Shown here one piece after another: positions 57,489 through 64,000 of a stretch of 64,000 nucleotides of DNA. The DNA comes from Anniella stebbinsi. Taxonomy: Eukaryota; Chordata; Lepidosauria; Squamata; Anniellidae. The notes under the pieces are model-generated. The model made no database searches, was not told the origin of the DNA, and saw only the letters and a program-made list of their open reading frames with translations. A program made the translations under genes and the position numbers. The DNA lies in assembly GCA_029215795.1 (NCBI GenBank), contig JARDYH010000004.1, positions 27,532,001-27,596,000 of the forward strand, read 5' to 3'. How positions within the stretch are numbered: the stretch's first letter is position 1; each line of letters opens with the position of its first letter.

Positions 57489-57846
57489 CAGACTTTTAGG
57501 AGCTAAGTACTCAAAGTTCACAGCCTGGATGGACAAATCTGCCAATTCTGCTTTCTCACACTTTCTAATTTTAAAAAAATCTCAAGTTCTTCCCATCCCA
57601 TTTATGAGGAAATTTATGAATTTGGAGAAGTTCTTATATTTAAAAACAAACAAACAAACAAAACAAAGCACAAAAAAAAGAGATTCTCAGCAGTTCCTAC
57701 TTCTAAGATATTCATTTGTTGTTCTTAGGAACTAACAGCACATCACGCACCAGTTTTAAGAAACAGTCCTATGCTTTTACAGCCCCTTCCTAACCATGTT
57801 TGCTCAGATGTATTGATTTAAATGGGATTTACTTCCATGTGTTTTG

Positions 57847-58012
57847 TATCTGGTCAAGAGGGCAGGGCTCCTGCAGCTTTAACTGTTGTGATGAAGAGGG
57901 AATTTCAGCAGGTGCTGCATACATACAAATGGCACCTGTTGAAATTCCCTTTTCTATACAACTGTTAAAGATACAGGAGCCCTGTCCTCCTTGCCATATA
58001 GTCAGCCTATTA
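57847..58012. repeat. F8 foldback MITE
   Basis: atctggtcaagagggcaggg, gagggaatttcagcaggtgc, ggcacctgttgaaattccct and acaggagccctgtcctcctt. Same family as 45125-45298. Confidence 0.8.
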
Positions 58013-58590
58013 TAGCCTTACTTGCATGTAGTCTGCAGCAGTCTGGCCCTGCTCCTGATGGGCCAATGGTTAGCATGCTTTGACTCTTGGAGGGATGGCA
58101 CCTCAAGGGTAAAGTTGCTGTCAGGCTAGGCCATCCATGGTGAGTAATTACCCTGCATAAAGTCCATGGTGTCATCTGTCTCCTTGACCCAGTCTCTCCT
58201 GCCAAAGCAGCTGAAGCAATGCCCACTGTTCTTTTTTGTCCCCCTCATTGCTCTAAGTAAATGCACCACTTGTGAGATTTGAAAGAATCTGGTGGATTTC
58301 TGCTAAGGAAGACTGTTGCTTTGGCTGATATCCAGGTTTGCCTGTCTGAAGTCTTAGAAGGTCTCTGCAGGGTTTGTTTGGGGTGGGTGGGTGTCAAACT
58401 ACTTTAATTGCATAGGGTGTAGCTGAGCTTTATTTTTCTTTTTACTCTAGAGTAGGTGTGTGCAGATCTAGGCAACCACGCATAGTGAGGGGAGGATCAA
58501 ATCTTCCCTGCAAGCCATTTGTCTCTCAAAATTCTCCTCCCACACATAGGGGTTTTTAAAAAAGCAAAAAGTCCCCATAGACACCAATGG

Positions 58591-58634
<44 letters not shown>

Positions 58635-60664
58635 CCCTGCATAGGGGAGTGGAATTTTGAGAATCTTGCAGCTTGGATGGAATTTTATCTTCCCCTCTTG
58701 ATGTGCAGTGGTCCCAATCTGAATCCAGGCAATGTGCGTCTACACCAGAGCAGAAAGAAAGTTAAGGTTCAGCTTCATGCTACATAGTTAATGTAAGATA
58801 TAGTTTGACCCTGAGAACCATGAGTTGAGAGTAGAAGTGTCTGATGTTATTCACACTTTATTTCAAGGAAAGAAAAATCCTTCCGACAAAACACACATGC
58901 ATGGAAGACTGAATCCCACAAGGAAATGATCGGAAGGCACATTATAAGGAACACAGGATCCTAGCTGCCTTACCTCCCTCCATTTTCAGAAGGCTTTGTG
59001 ACATCTGCTTCCTTTGGGCATGAACTCCCTGACTGGGACTCATAGGACAAACTCTGTCCGAGTCATTTTATAGTGATTTGTTGATTAAATGGCCAGTTGC
59101 TCTTCCAAGTAATTTGAGCTTCATAGCCATGAAGAATCTGTTGGGAATCTTGTGATCAAAGATCACATCTGGCTCTTATGCTACATGCCTTCACCAAGGT
59201 TTGATCCTCTCTGAAAGAGATCAATACAACTGTTCGATTTTAGAATATGGTACATGTGTTTGGTCTTGCTTCATGCAGGTAGAACTCTCAACGGCTTTCC
59301 CAGCATTGCAAATAATTACCAAAAGTGGATCAATATTCTCCAGTTATGACTGTGCTCTTATTTGTACTTGTGCCAGTGATTTATTTTTATTTTTTGTTGC
59401 TATGGGATTCTCTGTGTAGCTGCTGCAACTGGATTCTTTTTAAATAAGTAATGCAATAATGATTTAAAAAGTAATAGTCCTCATCTTTTCTTGCATTGTT
59501 CAGGAAGAAGGGATATCTTCCAAAATAAAGGATAACCTTTAAAAATGAGAAATATTCAGCAGTCCTAAAGCACACTAGGGAAATATTCAGCAAGGGAACC
59601 CATTTGCCACCTTTTTTTCTTTTTCTTTTTTACTGACCCTGTTCCAGTACTGACACACAGAAAATAAGCAGATGATGTTTTCCCTATCACTTTTTCTACA
59701 TATCAGGATAAGCTTCACCTGTTCAGTTTCTGTGTATCAGATTGCTGTTCATGGCATAAAAGGAACAGCGGATGTCAAAAGCTGCACCCTCCATGTGAAT
59801 CTGACAGGGCTTTCCACTCGGTCTTGTCAGTTTCACTGGCCAGAGAGTAGAGAGGGTGGCTAAAAGAAGTAGTCATGATCCCATGGGGCAGATAATGCAA
59901 AAATGTGGGGTCAACAGATGCTTCACCATCCACTCATCCACACTCGGTGTGAGGTAATAGCACTATATCGCTGAAATGATTTTGCTGCTAATCCATTGGA
60001 AATTAACTGATATAAACCTTCAACTTGAAGAAAGGCACAAAGGGCAAGAGGGGAAAACATGGGAATGCAAAGATTTGGGATTGAAATGTTCTGGATTCTT
60101 AGGAATAGTGCCTGAATGAATGGCGTCAGTACTGAAGAAAGGGATTAGTGTGGAATCCACATCACTTCACTTTCTCTTCTAGAACCCGCAGACAGAAACT
60201 TCCCTCTTCCCCAAACACTTTTCATTCATGCATGCTGGCTTTGCATAATTACATGGTGTAATCAGTATCTCTGCATCTTTAATTAATCTTTTCCCAGGCA
60301 TCCTCCGCATACCCTGGACTGCAGGACCCTGCTCGCCATAAGGATGTGCTTCTGCAGAATACTGAGAACTCTGCACATTCAGTTCAATAAGAACAGGACG
60401 CACTTTGCATCTGGAATGGAGTCCCTAGCATCCTACAAGCTAAAGTCTCAGTTCCTCTGTGGCGAGTGTGTAATTAAATTCTGTTCAAAAATGACTTGCC
60501 AAGAGTCATAACGTGCTGGATCTAGTTTAACATGGGGCGCCGTTGCTTTTCATTTCTCAGACAGGAAACTGCAATAAGCAGGGGGGAACAATGCGCGTGC
60601 ATGCCTGGTTGTTAATGACTGGGACAGCACTTTTTATGCACAATTTCTTTTCAGAGTTCACATC
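58013..60664. other. Non-coding, repeat-poor
   Basis: 2.6 kb with one (TC)n tract and no recognised gene or transposon. Candidate for conserved non-coding sequence, which cannot be judged from one genome. Confidence 0.45.
58590..58632. repeat. (TC)n microsatellite
   Basis: TC run with one CC interruption near 58602. Confidence 0.95.
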
Positions 60665-60790
60665 TTGCTTGTCCTCACAGGCTTGCACCAACCCTGAGAG
60701 GCAGGGCACTATCATTCCTATTTTACAGGTGGGAAAATTAAGTCAAAAGAGAACAACTTGGCCCAGGCTGTCATATTCTGCTCCTGAATT
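60665..60790 (+). mobile_element. MIR-like SINE core
   Basis: The order cctattttacaggtgggaaa, attaagtcaaaagag and cttggcccaggctgtcat matches the MIR consensus layout (exonised tRNA-SINE core known across amniotes). Old and degenerate. Weaker traces are at about 55305-55375 and 53335-53375. Confidence 0.7.
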
Positions 60791-61696
60791 TTTAAGTGGT
60801 TAATGAAGAGGATAATTTCACCTGCTGTGGTATTTTCCATCACAGTGGCTGCTTGGAGCTGAGGAACAGTATTACAAAGAGCCCATGGCATATTTTCTCT
60901 AGCTGTATCATTCATCCAGCTCTCTAATATATGCTCTTCTTTCAATGGGCGTATTCTGTTCCAGTGCCCAGACAATAGCTTTTTTAAGACTTAGAGGCAG
61001 GAAGACTTAGATTGTGTGGTGATAATAGTCTTTCAGACACCTGATGAAAGGATGGAATTGCTGCATGTTCTTTTTTCCTGACCCAACACTTTGTAGGTTT
61101 TGTGTTGCTCCAAAAAAAAAAAGTCTTACATTAAATTCTCCAGCCAAAACTATCAGTTTTGGGGATAATTTCCCAGAAAATACTTGGTAGAACGAATAAC
61201 AAAAAGTAGAGGCTGTTGGCCTTAAGAAAGATTCCAAATTCCACATACCTTTATTAGGCCACAAGGACCTTGCCTGGTTCACCCAGAATGCAGTCAGTTT
61301 TGAGTTAAGAAATGGGTTTTGTATTTTTATAAATGGATGATCAACAATTATCTACTACTTCCTTCTTCCCAGAAGGCCTATGGGCACTGAAATCAGAAAC
61401 CATCACGTTACCTGGCATAGTCCCATTTAAATGTCTGCCAATCCTCCCAGTCTAGCTCAAGACTCCCACTTCGCAGACATCCAGTCAAACATTCCCGCCC
61501 CCTGTTTCAGCTGGTTTTTGTAACTGCTTTTTGTAACATCTTCCCTGATGAAGAGATCTGGAGATCTCAAAAGATTATACATTTTTATGACCTTTGAGTT
61601 GACCTAATAAAGCTATTACAGTATGTGGATGATGGTAGTAATTGTCTTTTATTCTGTTCTGTTCAGTGCCTTTATTTCCACTACTCCCACTACTTC
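60791..61696. other. Non-coding; possible retroposon end at 61548-61625
   Basis: tgatgaagagatctggagat and gacctaataaagctatta resemble a dispersed retroposon 3' end; not assigned. Confidence 0.4.
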
Positions 61697-62222
61697 TGAC
61701 TGCGTTCGGATGACACAATAACCCAGGATGGGTAAAATAATCCACAGTGGATTATTTAACCCATCATGGGTTATCGTGTCATGTGGCAGTTTTTTTTAAA
61801 AAAAAAAACCATGGTGGGTTATTTTGCCAAAATAACCAACACAGATAACCAACCATGTGCAGAATGGGTTATTTTAACCACCGTTGGTTATCATTGTCTT
61901 GTGGAGGGCACCGTTGGTTATTTTCGTCAGCTACAGAGTCACTAGGCAAGTGCAGTCAAAGTGGCAGCTGCTACTCTACTCAAGCCAACAGAACTTTATT
62001 TTCAGCAGCAAGGGATGATGGGATACAAGCAGGAGGACTGAGAGGAGGAGAGAGGGTGGGGAATGAGTTAGTCAACACACCGTGGATTAATAATCCACTC
62101 ACAGTTGCTTATAACCAGCTCACAGTTGGTTATTTCTCCAATTATGTGGGGAGTACCAACAAAATGACTAACAGTGCATTGACTATTAACCCACCATTGA
62201 CTATTGTGGTATCTGATTGTGG
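61697..62222. repeat. F6-related DNA transposon relic (AACCCAGG type)
   Basis: gttcggatgacacaataacc at the left; ccaccattgactattgtggt at the right is its inverted counterpart. Many ggttatt/aataacc words inside. Confidence 0.68.
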
Positions 62223-62521
62223 CCTCTGTGACATTCCCTCCTTCCTGTTCACTGCTTTTCTCTATTTTGGATAAGTCAGATGGGTTATCCCAGTCAACCA
62301 AGAATCACATAGTGAAAGTAATGATATCACTATGTGCATAGCCAGTCGGAACTGCCTATGTGACAGTGCCATTGAGAGCAAAGGCAAGTGTTACTGTAAA
62401 TTAATAGGCAAATATTTCCATAAGTGGTGTCAACAACATTGCCAAGAGCCAGTGCTGAAAGTGTTCAGCAAAATAGTGAGAACTGGTATCTCAACCTTAA
62501 TTATCATCTCATTTTTAATTC

Positions 62522-62740
62522 TCTGGAGGCTTATCTACACTACAAATTTATATCAGCATTGCATCAGTTCAGCCTAGAAAGAATCCTGTGGGGTGTAGTT
62601 TGTTGAGGTTGCCAGAAGAGATCCTCACCTTCTATCTCAGAATTGCAGTTCCCAGGATTACATAAGGAAGGGAGAATAACCAGTAAACTAGTTTACAATT
62701 GTGGTATTGCTAAGCCCTTAAAAACTGGTTGTCTGCCTTT
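62522..62740. repeat. F11 MITE-like repeat
   Basis: aggcttatctacactacaaa at the left, ggggtgtagtttgttgaggt and gaattgcagttcccaggatt inside. The pattern is common in squamate non-autonomous DNA elements; ends not resolved. Confidence 0.5.
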
Positions 62741-62804
62741 GTACTGTATCTGTCTATCTGTTTCTGAAAGGACAGTGACAAGGTTACCTTGAACCCCAAA
62801 CCAG

Positions 62805-62930
62805 GGGCATAGTAAGCTGCTTTACACAGACTCAGATCATCGGCATATCCAGCTCAGTATTGTTTGCAATGGCTGGCAGCAGCTCTCCAGGCAGGAGGGC
62901 TCATGCAGCAGGTTTTCAATGCTTCCAAAT
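62805..62930 (-). mobile_element. tRNA-derived SINE fragment
   Basis: aagctgctttacacagactc and ggctggcagcagctctccag match the 3' half of the SINE at 35839; the tRNA-like head is missing. Confidence 0.65.
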
Positions 62931-63779
62931 CAAATATAGTTTATTTTGTGTAGCAGAAGCCATTGCAAAAAGCAGAAAAGATTAAAGAACAGAATAAATA
63001 CATCAATTAAATAATTGATAATAAAACCTGGTATTTAGGAAATATAGGATTACTCGTCAAGACAGTTTACTTATCATAACAAACTAAAATGGCTGCTCTA
63101 AAAGCAAAACAGGCCACCTTTTCAAAAATATGAGAGGATCGGTCCCCCAATAAATAATAATAATAACAGCAACAACAACAACAATAATATACCCAATGGA
63201 TCGGCTTCACAGCAGATCTAAATCTCTAAACCAGGATATTCTTAAATCCTCATAAATTGAACAAGCAAGTAAAAAAAAATTGGAGATAGGGTCCTGCAAC
63301 TATAGCAAGAGTTCATAGACTGAAATTGTAAGACTGCAAAGACTTTTCTCCATTTGAAATTTGTAATGTTGTTATATAGTATATATTGTTATATAGTAAA
63401 GAGTTTGGATGGGTAATTTGGCATACCATGGAGCATATTTCAACAGACAGGCTGAGACACAATCAGCTCGAAAATCCTGTTTCAGCATATAAGAATTCAG
63501 ATAGTATGACGCTGTCTCAAAATTTAAAGAGCTCAAGATACTTTGGACGCTTCCAGACAGACAGCTCCTAGTGCTGGTCATCAAAAGACAATGTGCAACT
63601 ATTTCCAACTTTCCCTCCTCCATGGGTTTTCTGTGGTAGGAAAGGTGATGGGAAAACATGGAAGGGTGACAAAGGAAAGGCAATTTGTCTGTACCTCCCA
63701 TAAAACTCTTGTGTTTCAGGCGGGGAAATTGCATAATACATGCCTTGTCTTGGACACACTCTTTTCCAGTCTGACCTGG
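62931..63779. other. Non-coding, nothing recognised
   Basis: Includes an AAT/AAC-rich simple repeat at 63150-63190. No gene recognised. Confidence 0.45.
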
Positions 63780-64000
63780 AGTTACCAGGGCAGGCCTGGC
63801 CCAACTGAAGTTGCTGCCTCAAGCGAGCCTCTTCTGCTGCTACCTCGCTTCTTCTCCCCACACCTCCCCCTTCTTGCTCTTGCGCAGCGGCAGCTCCAGG
63901 CTCCCTGCTCCCCCTCTCGTACTGTAGCGTGGCTCCCCGCTCCTTGCTCTTGCGGGGCACCAGCTCCTGCTTCCTTCATTGGCTGGCCCGGAGACTCCGC
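63780..64000. other. GC-rich window edge
   Basis: Repeated ttcttgctcttgcg / tccttgctcttgcggggc words and cggcagctccaggctccctg. It could be a repeat related to 23561-24262 or the edge of a CpG-rich region continuing outside the window. Arg/Gly/Glu-rich frames on the minus strand are low complexity. Confidence 0.4.

Overview
This is a vertebrate nuclear genomic window, most likely from a squamate reptile. The evidence is a single GPCR exon with a canonical splice acceptor, set in intron-like and intergenic DNA. That DNA is packed with CR1 and L2-clade LINE fragments, tRNA-derived SINEs, many short foldback/hAT-type DNA transposons, and long pure microsatellites such as (TC)n, (TTG)n, (AAT)n and homopolymer G/C runs. 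I infer the clade from the repeat mix; the species cannot be told.

The only host protein-coding feature I can support is the last coding exon of a thyrotropin-releasing-hormone receptor (TRHR family) at 33096-33476 (+). It encodes TM6, TM7, helix 8 and the cytoplasmic tail. The upstream exon carrying TM1-TM5 is not visible, so the roughly 33 kb to the left is either the large TRHR intron or includes sequence beyond the gene. A possible 3'UTR with an AATAAA lies just downstream.

Layout: 1-8 kb holds sparse old repeats, a 203-bp hAT MITE with an 8-bp target-site duplication (TSD), and nested foldback elements. 8.3-14.6 kb holds CR1 copies, one about 2.1 kb with recognisable reverse transcriptase, plus a SINE and an L2 tail. 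18.0-21.1 kb is a nearly complete but broken L2-clade LINE (minus strand) with endonuclease and RT domains. 22-26 kb holds DNA transposons, including a second clear 8-bp-TSD insertion. 27.5-30.1 kb is a second L2 copy, split by a 1.04-kb CpG-rich hAT element. 33-34 kb is the TRHR exon. 35.2-36.2 kb is a foldback element interrupted by at least three insertions, one of which is itself split by a SINE. 38.8-40.4 kb is a 1.56-kb sister of the CpG-rich hAT element containing four tandem palindromic units. 42-48 kb holds CR1, foldback elements and two 580-bp copies of one MITE. 48-64 kb is mostly unassigned non-coding DNA with scattered MITEs, microsatellites, an L2 tail and a MIR-like SINE.

No operon, CRISPR array, rRNA or functional tRNA is present. 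I found no new cellular system. The most unusual objects are the two CpG-rich hAT elements with internally amplified palindromes, the deep nesting near 35-36 kb, and a dispersed DNA-transposon family that carries a CTCF-like core motif. Repeat family labels F1-F12 are local names used only here, defined in the entries.
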